Assembly (NCBI GenBank): GCA_014238945.1
Contig: JABAAB010000089.1
Location: 1 to 64,000 of the forward strand
Reading direction: 5' to 3'
Origin: Lysobacterales bacterium
Lineage (GTDB): Bacteria > Pseudomonadota > Gammaproteobacteria > Xanthomonadales > SZUA-36
Length of the DNA: 64,000 bases
Part shown: positions 1 through 8,597 of the stretch, one piece after another
Position numbering within the stretch: the stretch's first letter is position 1
How the letters are laid out: each line of letters opens with the position of its first letter
Position numbers and translations under genes: made by a program
Notes under the pieces: model-generated
Databases searched by the model: none
The model's input: only the letters and a program-made list of their open reading frames with translations
What the model was told of the DNA's origin: nothing

Positions 1-125
1 GCGAAGAGAAGCGTGACCCACGCCAAGACGCGACCAGTATTATCCTATAAACCATGGGAGCTTGACATCAAGGCCCGATTAGAGAAGCGGACCATAAATT
101 TTCAGACCCGATTGCTGAGAATGTT

Positions 126-144
126 TTTACTCTGACCCCAATTG
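126..144. repeat. TTTACTCTGACCCCAATTG dispersed motif, copy 1
   Basis: On the minus strand this reads CAATTGGGGTCAGAGTAAA. A related version (AATTGGGGTCAGAG) is present on the plus strand at 1791-1804, and GGGGTCAGAGTA recurs at 23736-23747. Such GGGGTCAGAGTA strings are intergenic repeats in many proteobacterial genomes; a link to REP-type transposases is my inference, as none is in this window. The rest of 1-183 shows no gene I can support. Confidence 0.45.
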
Positions 145-183
145 TTCCAAGCAGGATGAGCTCCGGACCTTGGGTATAGGGTT

Positions 184-840
184 TTAGTCCTGTATTGCCA
201 GTTTCAGCATGTTTGATACGGCGTATCGATCCGATACTGCCAGTGGGCCGGACTTGTTGTGTACAGCGAAATTCAAAATGGTCATTCCCTCCAACATTGC
301 TATCAGCATCGTGGCACGTCGTTGACTCTCGCCAGGAGATTTTGTGGATCGACAATCGCTGATCAGTTGCGCGAGCAGGTTTATGGCCTCACCGTAATAC
401 TCTGACATTATTTCGGCGGCATAGGCGTCGATCCTCGCGCGTGCCCATAACTCCGAGAAGAAGCCAGCGAGCGCCCGGTCTTTCGTGGATGCGTGAATAC
501 CTCGCAAGAACGATCGCAGCCGTTTTTGTGGGTCGGCAGAGTCATGTATTTCAGTGAGTTCGATCAGTTCATTCCACACGCTATCGGCAATGTCCCGGAA
601 TGCCGCCTGGAAGAGTGCCTCGCTCGTCGGGAAATAATATTGCAGCGTCGCCAACCGAATTCCGGCGTTTTCAGCGACCACTCTTAGTGCCAGCTTGGAA
701 TAACCCTGCTCCACCAGAATCACGCGAGTAGCGTCCAGAATCAATCGCCTTCGATGCTCTGCTTTCAGGCGTTTTGTTTCCCGGTACGGCGCTCGTCTTT
801 GCTGCGTTGCTGCCATTGATCGTGGTCTTTGCGAGGTCAC
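184..840 (-). CDS. TetR/AcrR family transcriptional regulator
   Basis: Cytoplasmic one-component repressor, normally a dimer. Residues about 25-75 form the helix-turn-helix domain, with ILDATRVILVEQGYSKL and the recognition-helix signature TLQYYFPTSEALF; the remaining ~140 residues are the variable helical ligand-binding and dimer domain. At 218 aa it has the usual family length. It is divergent from the dioxygenase at 914, and the 73-bp gap contains a perfect inverted repeat (858-887), so the likely role is self-repression and repression of that dioxygenase. The 218-aa form begins at GTG 840; ATG at 816 (Met9) is an equally plausible start because neither has a good ribosome-binding site. 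The inducer cannot be told from sequence. Confidence 0.9.
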   Translation of the reverse strand: MTSQRPRSMAATQQRRAPYRETKRLKAEHRRRLILDATRVILVEQGYSKLALRVVAENAGIRLATLQYYFPTSEALFQAAFRDIADSVWNELIELTEIHDSADPQKRLRSFLRGIHASTKDRALAGFFSELWARARIDAYAAEIMSEYYGEAINLLAQLISDCRSTKSPGESQRRATMLIAMLEGMTILNFAVHNKSGPLAVSDRYAVSNMLKLAIQD

Positions 841-857
841 TAAATGATCGTGGATTT

Positions 858-887
858 GATATTATCTGTCAAGCGACAGATAATATC
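858..887. promoter_or_regulatory. TetR operator overlapping the dioxygenase promoter
   Basis: Perfect 13-bp inverted repeat: GATATTATCTGTC (858-870), spacer AAGC, GACAGATAATATC (875-887). It lies midway between the divergent TetR and PhyH-like genes. A sigma70-like promoter for the plus-strand gene can be read through it: TTGATA at 857-862 and TAATAT at 881-886 with an 18-bp spacer, so a bound repressor would block polymerase. Length and position are typical of TetR operators; the pairing with this regulator is inferred. Confidence 0.8.
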
Positions 888-913
888 GCCCTGAAAGATC
901 AGGAGACAAGAAA

Positions 914-1786
914 ATGGCCGAATTAACTCACCTTCCCCCAAACTGCTCTACCGATGACATCATCGACGTCCTTGAACGAGACGGGGCAGCAATTGTCGAC
1001 GGATTTGTCGATCAATCCTGGTTGAGCGACTTCAATAAGTCGATCCAGACCTCTGTCGATAATTACACACCTTACGACTATGGCGAGCCAGAAGCGCTGG
1101 AGTTTCTTGGCCACCAGACAGTTCGACTGAATGGCTTGATCAGCAAGGCGACGGGCTATATTGATCTGATATCCGATGAGCGCCTGCTCCGGATTATGGA
1201 TCATTTCCTCGCGCCAAATTGCGGTCAGTATCAGCTGAATTCCAGCGAAATCATCGAGATTCACGGCGGGGAAACCGCCCAGGTATTGCATTGGGACGAT
1301 ATGATCTGGCCCGCACATTTTTGGGCACCTGATCGACTGTTGCAGTTCAATGTGATGGTGGCAGCAACTGACTTTACTGAATCCAATGGGGCGACACAGG
1401 TCGTGCCTGGCAGCCATAAATGGGATCATTCCGAGCGCGAGGCAATGCCGGGTGAAATTGCACGGGCCGAAATGAGTGCAGGCAGCGCCGTATTAATCCC
1501 GGGCAAGACCCTGCACGGCGGCGGAAGCAACATTGATGGCATTCGTCGCAGGGCAATTGTCGCGTCTTATGTACTGGGTTGGCTCCGCACCCAGGAGAAC
1601 CATTTTTTACACACCACAATTGAACAGGCGCATGGTTGGCCGGAGCGCGTGCGCCAACTTCTCGGATACGATCTTTACGCACACTATGACGAGAATATCG
1701 AAGCAGGTCCGCTTGGTTATTTCGAATATGGCAGTCCCGCTGCACTATTCAATCCCGATTCACCCAGGAAAGTGGAAGCTGGCTAG
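914..1786 (+). CDS. Phytanoyl-CoA dioxygenase (PhyH) family protein
   Basis: Predicted soluble Fe(II)/2-oxoglutarate-dependent oxygenase that hydroxylates a small organic substrate. The 290-aa protein has the double-stranded beta-helix signature: the iron ligands H126-x-D128 in VLHWDDM, the distal His201 in GKTLHGGG, and a following Arg cluster (about 211-213) suited to 2-oxoglutarate binding. AGGAGA lies just upstream of ATG 914. It is divergent from a TetR regulator, so expression is probably induced by a compound that regulator senses. Substrate unknown: family members act on phytanoyl-CoA, ectoine, halogenated or natural-product intermediates, and nothing nearby narrows this. Confidence 0.88.
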   Translation: MAELTHLPPNCSTDDIIDVLERDGAAIVDGFVDQSWLSDFNKSIQTSVDNYTPYDYGEPEALEFLGHQTVRLNGLISKATGYIDLISDERLLRIMDHFLAPNCGQYQLNSSEIIEIHGGETAQVLHWDDMIWPAHFWAPDRLLQFNVMVAATDFTESNGATQVVPGSHKWDHSEREAMPGEIARAEMSAGSAVLIPGKTLHGGGSNIDGIRRRAIVASYVLGWLRTQENHFLHTTIEQAHGWPERVRQLLGYDLYAHYDENIEAGPLGYFEYGSPAALFNPDSPRKVEAG

Positions 1787-1790
1787 GGAT

Positions 1791-1806
1791 AATTGGGGTC
1801 AGAGGA
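1791..1806. repeat. AATTGGGGTCAGAGGA dispersed motif, copy 2
   Basis: Matches the reverse complement of the element at 126-144 for 14 bases, starting 4 bp after the dioxygenase stop. The two copies flank the TetR/PhyH pair in inverted orientation, which may mean that this pair arrived or moved as a unit; this is inference. Confidence 0.4.
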
Positions 1807-1817
1807 CCAGGAAAAAA

Positions 1818-1861
1818 TGGTGCACAGGGGCGGAATCGAACCACCGACACGCGGATTTTCA
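1818..1861 (-). other. 3' fragment of tRNA-Phe (attachment-site-like remnant)
   Basis: On the minus strand the 44 bases run from the anticodon loop (TGAAAATCC, anticodon GAA) through the variable loop, a T-arm (GGTGG-TTCGATT-CCGCC) and acceptor strand to an encoded CCA end. The 5' half of the tRNA (acceptor 5' strand, D-arm, anticodon 5' strand) is absent: the sequence diverges right at the anticodon. Exactly this segment is the usual crossover region for tyrosine integrases that target tRNA genes, so it is best read as an att duplicate left by an integrated element. By geometry the element would extend to the right of 1861. No integrase gene is recognisable in the window. Confidence 0.8.
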
Positions 1862-2388
1862 GGAAGAAACAGTTAATCTTTAATGTTCTATAAATCAGTC
1901 ACATGCGGTGTTTACCTGTTCGTAATGTGCCCGTAACCGGCAGTAAACGACAGTTAATGACCGTTGGTGTGGCACAAATTTTGTACGGGACGTCGTAGCT
2001 CCAACTGAATACTCCAGGCGGGCTTGGAGTAAAACCAAAATCGGCTACACGGACGAATACGTTGCATTTGTTGAGACGGTACTAGAGGAGGGTTCCTCGC
2101 GGTAAGCAATGGTAGATTATCTTCCAAAAAACCCGGGCACGGGTACAGGTTTTGATGTCCCTCGGCCGAAAGCAGACACGTTCGGGCGCCGGAATTGTCA
2201 TGAAATTGCACACTAGATATATAGATTTCAACCTTCATGATTCAACTGATACAAGATTTCACTGTGCATAAATTTACCGACAACAAGCGCCCTCAGGAGG
2301 GTGCTGACCAAGGCAATGTTTGCTATACATGGAATTCTGGCAACAGCGTGTTTGAACGGCCTGTGCACCAGGAAGAAGCGGAGGTTGC
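1862..2388. other. Intergenic region beside the tRNA fragment, no gene recognised
   Basis: About 530 bp without a supported gene. A plus-strand open stretch of 52 codons (1947-2105, ending at the TAA at 2103) has protein-like composition but no start codon with a ribosome-binding site and no recognised family. It may be decayed coding sequence of whatever was inserted next to the tRNA fragment. Confidence 0.4.
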
Positions 2389-3585
2389 TCAGGAATTCCT
2401 GATAAGATCCTTCATCGCGGGAGCAGCGGCGCTGTCCGGAAATACTTCCTTGTTCAGTAGTGTATGCGGAACCGACAGGTGATCGACAAGCACTCCTTTG
2501 AAAACGCTGCGTAAATCAGTGGTCGGTGCCAAATCGCGGCCCTGGTAAAGGAAAGAACTCTTCAGACCTGGCCAGTCAGAAACCACCCGGCCACCATTGA
2601 CTGCGCCACCCAGTAATAATGCGGCACCGGCGGTGCCGTGATCGGTACCCCGCGTGCCGTTGACACGAACGGTGCGACCAAACTCAGTTACCACCGCAAC
2701 CACCGTTTTGGACCACTCATCGCCCATGGCACGTCGAAACTGATCCAGGCTGCTGTCCAGGTTGCGGAACTTGTTGGCGAGGCTGCCGGTGGCGCCTCCC
2801 TGGTTGGCATGGGTATCCCAGCCACCCGATTCGATCACCGCAACACGCGGTCCGTCCGGTGCCATCAGGAATTTCGCGGTGGCCTGCATCATCTCACGGG
2901 ACTGGGCATCCCGGTTCTTGCGTTTTCGTGAATTCATGTCGTCACCTGCAATTTCCCTGGAGTCCAGGGCCTGTTGCAGACGACTTGCAAAAAAATCATC
3001 ACTTGAGTAAAGATTCCTGATGCGTCGCAGAGTTTCGTCATCGGCGTCCGGCAAACGTGACGGGGCCCAACTGGTCACTGGCTCACTGCCCCTCAGGACC
3101 AATGGCGTATTCTGTGCCATTGCGATTGCGGCTTCCTTACCACCTGTTTTGTGCAGTGGTGCCAGTGCCCGGTTAAGCCACCCATCCCGTCTTCCTCCGG
3201 GGCTCAGGCTGCCATTTTCCAGCAGATCCTGGGCGTCAAAATGTGAGCGTTCACGATAGGGTGTGGCGACGGCATGCAGCAATACCGCCTGTTGTTGCTG
3301 GTACAACGAGTGGATGTTGGAAAACGACGGGTGCAGTCCAAACAGGCCATCCAGTTTCAACAGACCATCGGTGTCACCCGGCGGCGCCAGTGCCAGTTCG
3401 CCACGCAGGCCCTTGTACGCTGACTCGCCGTAGGGTGCCAGCATGGCAAGGCCGTCGACCGCACCACGCAAAATGACCAGGACCAATCTGGACTCCGTAT
3501 CTGCCCTGGCAAAACTGATACCCGGCATGCCTGCTGCCAGCAGACCCAGACCGGAGTACTTCAACATCTGTCTTCTGCTCAACAT
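2389..3585 (-). CDS. DUF1501 family exported protein
   Basis: 398-aa protein of the sulfatase/alkaline-phosphatase-like DUF1501 family. It begins with a twin-arginine signal (SRRQMLK, residues 3-9, then a hydrophobic stretch and an SFARA cleavage region), so it is exported folded to the periplasm or surface. The core has VLVILRGAVDGLAML near the N-terminus, GGWDTHANQG in the middle and TEFGRT...GTDHG toward the C-terminus, the conserved DUF1501 blocks. It starts 3 bp after the stop of the DUF1800 gene on the same strand, the usual two-gene operon of these families. Biochemical function is not established; a role in secretion or surface assembly is sometimes proposed. Confidence 0.9.
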   Translation of the reverse strand: MLSRRQMLKYSGLGLLAAGMPGISFARADTESRLVLVILRGAVDGLAMLAPYGESAYKGLRGELALAPPGDTDGLLKLDGLFGLHPSFSNIHSLYQQQQAVLLHAVATPYRERSHFDAQDLLENGSLSPGGRRDGWLNRALAPLHKTGGKEAAIAMAQNTPLVLRGSEPVTSWAPSRLPDADDETLRRIRNLYSSDDFFASRLQQALDSREIAGDDMNSRKRKNRDAQSREMMQATAKFLMAPDGPRVAVIESGGWDTHANQGGATGSLANKFRNLDSSLDQFRRAMGDEWSKTVVAVVTEFGRTVRVNGTRGTDHGTAGAALLLGGAVNGGRVVSDWPGLKSSFLYQGRDLAPTTDLRSVFKGVLVDHLSVPHTLLNKEVFPDSAAAPAMKDLIRNS

Positions 3586-3588
3586 GCC

Positions 3589-4998
3589 CTATCTCCGTTG
3601 AAATTCCGGTGAAACCAACAACAGTACCAATCCCTGGTTCAGGCTCTCGGCCCGCGATATGGCTGTTCGGGTGTGATCACCCAGCACCGGACCAAGGACG
3701 TCCTCTCCAAGCTCCAGTGGATTGGCCCGTTTGCCGACCCTCTGGGCCACGGCGTTCGACCACTCAATTCGTTTATACAATCCATCAGCACCACCCCAGT
3801 GCGCGGCGGTATCGGGCCAACCCGCGGGAGAACCGGGTTGCCAGGTTGCCTGACCCATCATCTCCAGGGCGGAAAACACCGTCCTGGCATCATCGGGAAC
3901 GTGACCGAGGGAGCGGAAAGTTGATATGACAAAATCTTCCGGGGTTTTGTACTTGGCATAATTGATCTGCCAGGCCTCTTTTGCCTTGACCAGTGCCGCG
4001 TGTACAGCAGGCAAATCACCCCCGCTGTCCAGGTAGGTCTTGGCCAGCGAATCAACCAGGCCCACAGGTGGATCGTCTGCTACAAAGTGACGCGCCAGTT
4101 TTTCTGCGATATGACGGGCGGTCGCGGGATGGCCGGCAAGATCAGCCAGGATGGCCTCACCCTGGGACATACCTTTCTGCTTATAACGTTTGTTCAGAAC
4201 AGTGACGCTTCCGGGTTCATGTATTTCGTCGCGGAAATAAAACCGGCCCGGTGTACCGGCTTTCATCCGGCCACGTCCGCCACCGACACTCCAACCGGTG
4301 ATGGCCTGGGCAAATTCGATCACATCGGCCTGGGTAAAACCGCCATCCACACCCAGGGTGTGCAGTTCCAGGATTTCCCGGGCCAGGTTTTCATTCAGAC
4401 CCGTCTTCTTGTCTGAACTTCGTCTGTTCGCCCTGCGTCCGGCATTTGAATTGGGGCCTACCGAACGCTGATTGTCCAGGTAGAGCAACATGGCGGGGTG
4501 TTTTTCGACCGCCATCAACAGGTCGACGAATTTTCCGGAAATATTGGGGCGGATGGCCTCGTTCTCGAATGCGCCAGCCACCGCCGGGATGGGTTGTTTA
4601 TCCGCAGATACGGCGAAGTGATTATTCCAGAAATACACCAGCCTTTCATGAAATGGATAATCTGTCGTCGTTGCGGTTATATAACGGGCGTGCGCCTGAT
4701 CCATGTAATTCCGGCGTACGGCACTGCCATACATCTTGCGGTCCTTGTCTTTTGAATTACCGCTTTTTTTTGCCTGCTGACGTTGTTCACGCGCCTTTTC
4801 AACCTCGACCAGTATGCTGGCAGACCCGGGCAAGTCTGTTATGGCTTCCGGTAGACGTGAGGGCCCCTTTATTTGGTCCAGCAACCAACTCTGAGGTTGT
4901 GCGTCAATTTTTACCAAATCTCCCGGGCGTGCTCCCAGACCAAATCGATTGGTCGCGATCGCTGATTCAATTTTGAGCGGAGTTTTCATGGCAGTCAT
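3589..4998 (-). CDS. DUF1800 family protein
   Basis: 469-aa member of the DUF1800 family, upstream partner of DUF1501 in the same operon. Diagnostic blocks: RFGLGARPGD near residue 18, YFWNNHFAVSADK in the middle, and LNENLAREILELHTLGVDGG followed by FAQAITGWS. No clear signal peptide is present, unlike its exported partner, although family members often have one. ATG at 4998 or the in-frame ATG at 4989 (MKTP) could be the start. The molecular activity is unknown; the strict co-occurrence with DUF1501 across many bacteria implies that the two act together. Confidence 0.88.
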   Translation of the reverse strand: MTAMKTPLKIESAIATNRFGLGARPGDLVKIDAQPQSWLLDQIKGPSRLPEAITDLPGSASILVEVEKAREQRQQAKKSGNSKDKDRKMYGSAVRRNYMDQAHARYITATTTDYPFHERLVYFWNNHFAVSADKQPIPAVAGAFENEAIRPNISGKFVDLLMAVEKHPAMLLYLDNQRSVGPNSNAGRRANRRSSDKKTGLNENLAREILELHTLGVDGGFTQADVIEFAQAITGWSVGGGRGRMKAGTPGRFYFRDEIHEPGSVTVLNKRYKQKGMSQGEAILADLAGHPATARHIAEKLARHFVADDPPVGLVDSLAKTYLDSGGDLPAVHAALVKAKEAWQINYAKYKTPEDFVISTFRSLGHVPDDARTVFSALEMMGQATWQPGSPAGWPDTAAHWGGADGLYKRIEWSNAVAQRVGKRANPLELGEDVLGPVLGDHTRTAISRAESLNQGLVLLLVSPEFQRR

Positions 4999-5205
4999 GG
5001 TTCTTCAATTTCCTGATCATTATATCTGCCTGGCTGGTCAGTAACCGTCAGCAAGTGAAAATTTGTGCAAAGATGCCAGCCATTTAGTGTGAAAATTATC
5101 GTATGCCCCGACAGCCCCTCACTTTTGGGACATGGCGAAAACGCAAATAGTGGTTAGCCTTGCAGTCCAAATCAAATTACAGGCTGATTGAAAAGGACCA
5201 CTGCC

Positions 5206-5559
5206 ATGATCACCAAGTCAGAGAAGGTATTGCTTACCACCGTGTTGGTGCTACTGATCCCACTGAGCAGCACCGCCCAGGACACCAAGGTAACAATCCA
5301 GAAGACCTGGGAAGCGCAAACTGGCGCAGCCATTTATGGTGGCGTTCGCACCGATGAATCCTCGGTCTATGCAGGAGGTGAGGACGGCGTCCTGCGTGTA
5401 TTCGACAAGGAATCGGGTCAACTGACCTGGTCGTACGATTCAAAAGCAGCGATCACATCTAACGCAACGATGGATGACAAACGGGTCTATTTTCACACCC
5501 GCACCGGGGTTGTACATGCACTGGACAGGAGCAATGGCAAAGAATTCCTGACCTGTTAA
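5206..5559 (+). CDS. Short PQQ/WD-like beta-propeller protein, probably truncated
   Basis: 117-aa exported protein starting at ATG 5206 with AAAAGGA 9 bp upstream; an in-frame TTG at 5188 is less likely. Residues 1-26 are a Sec signal peptide (LLTTVLVLLIPLSSTAQ). The mature part holds about two PQQ-type propeller repeats (YAGGEDGVLRVFDKESGQLTW and VYFHTRTGVVHALDRSNGKE), then ends abruptly in FLTC. Family members have seven or eight blades and several hundred residues, so this is probably the 5' remnant of a longer gene. It lies alone between two minus-strand genes. A small intact protein cannot be excluded because signal peptide and ribosome-binding site are intact. Confidence 0.65.
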   Translation: MITKSEKVLLTTVLVLLIPLSSTAQDTKVTIQKTWEAQTGAAIYGGVRTDESSVYAGGEDGVLRVFDKESGQLTWSYDSKAAITSNATMDDKRVYFHTRTGVVHALDRSNGKEFLTC

Positions 5560-5624
5560 CCCGGGACCAGAACAGATTCAGGACCACTAATCAACCACTC
5601 AGGAACCCGCGTTCTTTTGGAACG

Positions 5625-6899
5625 CTAGTCCGGTTTATCAATGGATTTCATTAAGTACATACTAACGAAACTGATCACCGAGAGTACGGCAAGATAGATG
5701 GCGGGCGAAGCCAGGTCGCCGGTCGTCTTGATCAGCCAGGTGCCGACCAGTGGTGCCGTCCCACCGAAAATTGCCAGCGTGATGTTGTAACTCAAGCCAA
5801 TCGCGGTGTAGCGTCCGCGGACCGGAAAACTCTCGACCATGAAAGCCGGCAATGGGCCCTGGATCATGCCGATGAGGATGGCAAACACGACCTGTACTGC
5901 CAGCGCATACAGCATTACGCCCTGATCAATGAGCAGAAACAGTGGATAAACGCTGATTCCCATTAAAGCAGTTGCCGTTAACATCACCTGTTTCCGTCCG
6001 TATCGATCCGACAGTTTTCCACCCAGTGGAATCAGCAACAGCAACAGGGTCATCGCAAACGTGTTCACCATCAGGGCATGATCGATCGCGGGTGTGACCA
6101 TCTTCGTGAGGTAGGTCGGCATCCAAACGAACAGCATGTAGAAACCGGTCCCGAACAACAGAATGCTGACCGACATGTGCAGCACACGCAACGGCACGTC
6201 CCGCATGACTTCAAGCAAGGGATTGCCGCTGGTTTCACCACTCGCCTCGGCTGCGGTGAAATCCGGGGATTCGACCAGTGACCGGCGCAGCCAGTTACCG
6301 ATTGCAAATATAATGACACCCCCCAGGAATGGTACCCGCCAACCCCAGTCGCTCATCGCCTCTGCACCGAGCAAACTGCTCAGCATCGTTGCAACCAGTG
6401 AGCCCAGCAGAATTCCTGCGACCCCGCCACAAACCGACCAGCTTCCGCTGAGACCGCGACGACCCGGAGGCGCCGTTTCAACCATGTAGGACATCGAGCC
6501 AATCAGCTCACCACCCACCGACACACCCTGCAGCAGCCGCAACAAAACCAGCAGGACCGCAGCGGAGGCTCCTAGGTGTTCGTGCACCGGCAGTAAACCG
6601 ACCAATACCGTGGGGATGGCCATCAATGCAATCGAAAGTTGCAGTGCTTTTTTGCGACCCATCCGATCACCAATGTGCCCGAAAACAATGCCCCCGATCG
6701 GACGCATGAGATAGCCGGCTGCAAAAATACCGTAGGTGTTGATCAGGCCGGTCAGTGTGTCATCTTCAGGGAAGAATAACGGACTCATTACAGGGGCAAG
6801 AAATCCATAGACGGCGAAGTCATACCATTCAAGGACATTACCCACAGTTCCGGCCAGTACATGTTTACCCGCTTTTTCCTGTTCTGCAATGGTACCCAT
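5625..6899 (-). CDS. MFS transporter, metabolite:H+ symporter (MHS) type
   Basis: 424-aa inner-membrane protein with about 12 transmembrane helices. The first helix block NVLEWYDFAVYGFLAPVM and the loop 2-3 motif GHIGDRMGRKKAL (GxxGDRxGRK) are typical of the metabolite:H+ symporter subfamily, which includes the proline/betaine, alpha-ketoglutarate and citrate permeases. A second copy of the motif, GGKLSDRYGRKQVM, follows the sixth helix. It therefore probably imports a carboxylate or compatible solute with protons; the substrate cannot be read from sequence. Single gene with its own upstream region; its stop codon meets a small hairpin at 5609-5625. Confidence 0.9.
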   Translation of the reverse strand: MGTIAEQEKAGKHVLAGTVGNVLEWYDFAVYGFLAPVMSPLFFPEDDTLTGLINTYGIFAAGYLMRPIGGIVFGHIGDRMGRKKALQLSIALMAIPTVLVGLLPVHEHLGASAAVLLVLLRLLQGVSVGGELIGSMSYMVETAPPGRRGLSGSWSVCGGVAGILLGSLVATMLSSLLGAEAMSDWGWRVPFLGGVIIFAIGNWLRRSLVESPDFTAAEASGETSGNPLLEVMRDVPLRVLHMSVSILLFGTGFYMLFVWMPTYLTKMVTPAIDHALMVNTFAMTLLLLLIPLGGKLSDRYGRKQVMLTATALMGISVYPLFLLIDQGVMLYALAVQVVFAILIGMIQGPLPAFMVESFPVRGRYTAIGLSYNITLAIFGGTAPLVGTWLIKTTGDLASPAIYLAVLSVISFVSMYLMKSIDKPD

Positions 6900-7245
6900 A
6901 TGCTACTCTCCGCTAAGTTGATTCATGGCAATCCAGCCACTCTGAATACCCGCTGAAAAAGCCCCGGGCTTCCCGCCCATAGCATTTTCCTGTTCACCAT
7001 CTCCCCAGGATAGTATTACACGCGTTCATGCGCAGCAAAAACACTGCGGTACCTAAAACGTCCACCAACTCATCCCAACAGCAGGTGCCGGCACAGATGG
7101 CTCCTGCCAAAGAAGGGTAGTGGCAACCAGGTCAAATTTTCCAAAAGACACACTAGCTGATCTCCTCCCGGAGACCGCCACTGCGCGAAAATCCTTTATC
7201 GCTATAGAATAGATATATTCCAACAGATTCCCGGCGCATGGACCC

Positions 7246-8517
7246 ATGATCAAAAAAGGACTCAGCCCCCGGATCAGACCCGCACTGGACAGACCGGGTG
7301 ACGGGAGCGATTACCGCAGGGTGTTGCCATTCAAACGCGCCTGGGAGGTCATAGCGATCCTCGCGGTCTTTGACCTGATTTTCCTGGTTCCTGCGATACA
7401 CACGTTTCAGCAGGCCGTATCCGAATGGAGCAAATTTGATGACCTGTTTGACCTGGTGGCCGCCTTGTTCCTGTCGGCCTGGCTGCTGGGCTGGTCCATT
7501 GCACCCATACTGTTAACCACGGTTGTTGCACTGATGATGTTTGGTCGGGAGGTGATCAAGGTCCATAACGACCAGGTGGTGATTTTCTTTGGACTGCCCG
7601 GTATTGGCGTCGCTGCGAGCTACCGTGTTTCCAGTATGCGTAATATGCGTATAGAACACCCACAGAAGAAATCCGGGAAATCGTGGCGAGGTGACCATGT
7701 TGCCTTTGACTATGGCGCGAATCCAATGGCGGTGGGCTCTGAACTTGACCACCACGACCTGGCCGACATACTCAACGGCATCCGCTCCGGCAGCGGCCAA
7801 TCGGTCCGACGCGGGGATGCAACACCCGAGGAGTTGTCGGGAGAATGGCAACAACCGGATACTCTTGCGTTACAAGACGACCCACAGGATTTACCGAACA
7901 GCCATCAGCCTGATGGTGAGCCGCTGAGTCTCACCTCCCCTTCAACCCTGGTATTGATCCTGGTCAACCTGGTGCCACTGGCCGGAGCGGCATTCCTGGG
8001 TTGGGATCTGGGCAACGTGATGGTGTTGTACTGGGCCGAGAGCGCCGTCATCGGGTTTTTTAATGTTTGCAAGATCATCGTCATCAGTCGCTGGTTCGCA
8101 TTGCTTGCAGTGCCGTTCTTCATCGGTCATTTTGGTGGTTTTATGGCTGTCCATTTCCTTTTCATTTACGGTCTTTTTATACAGGGTCCACAAGACACCA
8201 GTGGTGGTGACCTGACCGAAGTGGCACAAATGTTCATCCATCTGTGGCCGGCTCTTGCACTTTTATTTGTCAGCCATGCATTTTCCTTTGTCAGGAATTT
8301 TCTCGGGCGGCGTGAATACCGGAACCGCAGCGCAAAAAACCTGATGTCAGAACCCTACGGCCGAATAATTTTCATGCACCTGGTGGTAATTCTTGGTGGT
8401 GGGCTGACCCTGGTTCTGGGTGAATCAACACCTGTGTTGATGGTGGTTATTGCTCTGAAAATATGGATTGATGTCAAGGCACACTTGAAACAGCGGGTCA
8501 AAAACATTTCAAATTAA
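7246..8517 (+). CDS. DUF6498 multi-pass membrane protein
   Basis: 423-aa inner-membrane protein of unknown function. N-terminal half: two membrane spans (about 29-50 and 65-95) followed by a small beta-rich cytoplasmic segment (VHNDQVVIFFGLPGIG) resembling bacterial PH-like regions. A hydrophilic linker (about 150-225) leads to the DUF6498 domain, marked by ILVNLVPLAGAAFLGWDLGN and VLYWAESAVIGFFNVCKI, with four or five further spans to the C-terminus. DUF6498 is a conserved membrane family without an assigned role. No operon partner: the neighbours on both sides are on the other strand. The start at ATG 7246 has no strong ribosome-binding site. Confidence 0.75.
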   Translation: MIKKGLSPRIRPALDRPGDGSDYRRVLPFKRAWEVIAILAVFDLIFLVPAIHTFQQAVSEWSKFDDLFDLVAALFLSAWLLGWSIAPILLTTVVALMMFGREVIKVHNDQVVIFFGLPGIGVAASYRVSSMRNMRIEHPQKKSGKSWRGDHVAFDYGANPMAVGSELDHHDLADILNGIRSGSGQSVRRGDATPEELSGEWQQPDTLALQDDPQDLPNSHQPDGEPLSLTSPSTLVLILVNLVPLAGAAFLGWDLGNVMVLYWAESAVIGFFNVCKIIVISRWFALLAVPFFIGHFGGFMAVHFLFIYGLFIQGPQDTSGGDLTEVAQMFIHLWPALALLFVSHAFSFVRNFLGRREYRNRSAKNLMSEPYGRIIFMHLVVILGGGLTLVLGESTPVLMVVIALKIWIDVKAHLKQRVKNISN

Positions 8518-8597
8518 GCTGAGCAAACACTTTGAGTTACAGAGCCACGGAAGGTCGCTTCAGACTTAGCAGATAAACGGAGGCCAACTGATTCAGT

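Noticed and set aside
5609..5625. GCGTTC/GAACGC hairpin after the PQQ gene
   Set aside because: Only a 6-bp stem without a T-tract and overlapping the stop of the convergent MFS gene; too weak to call a terminator.
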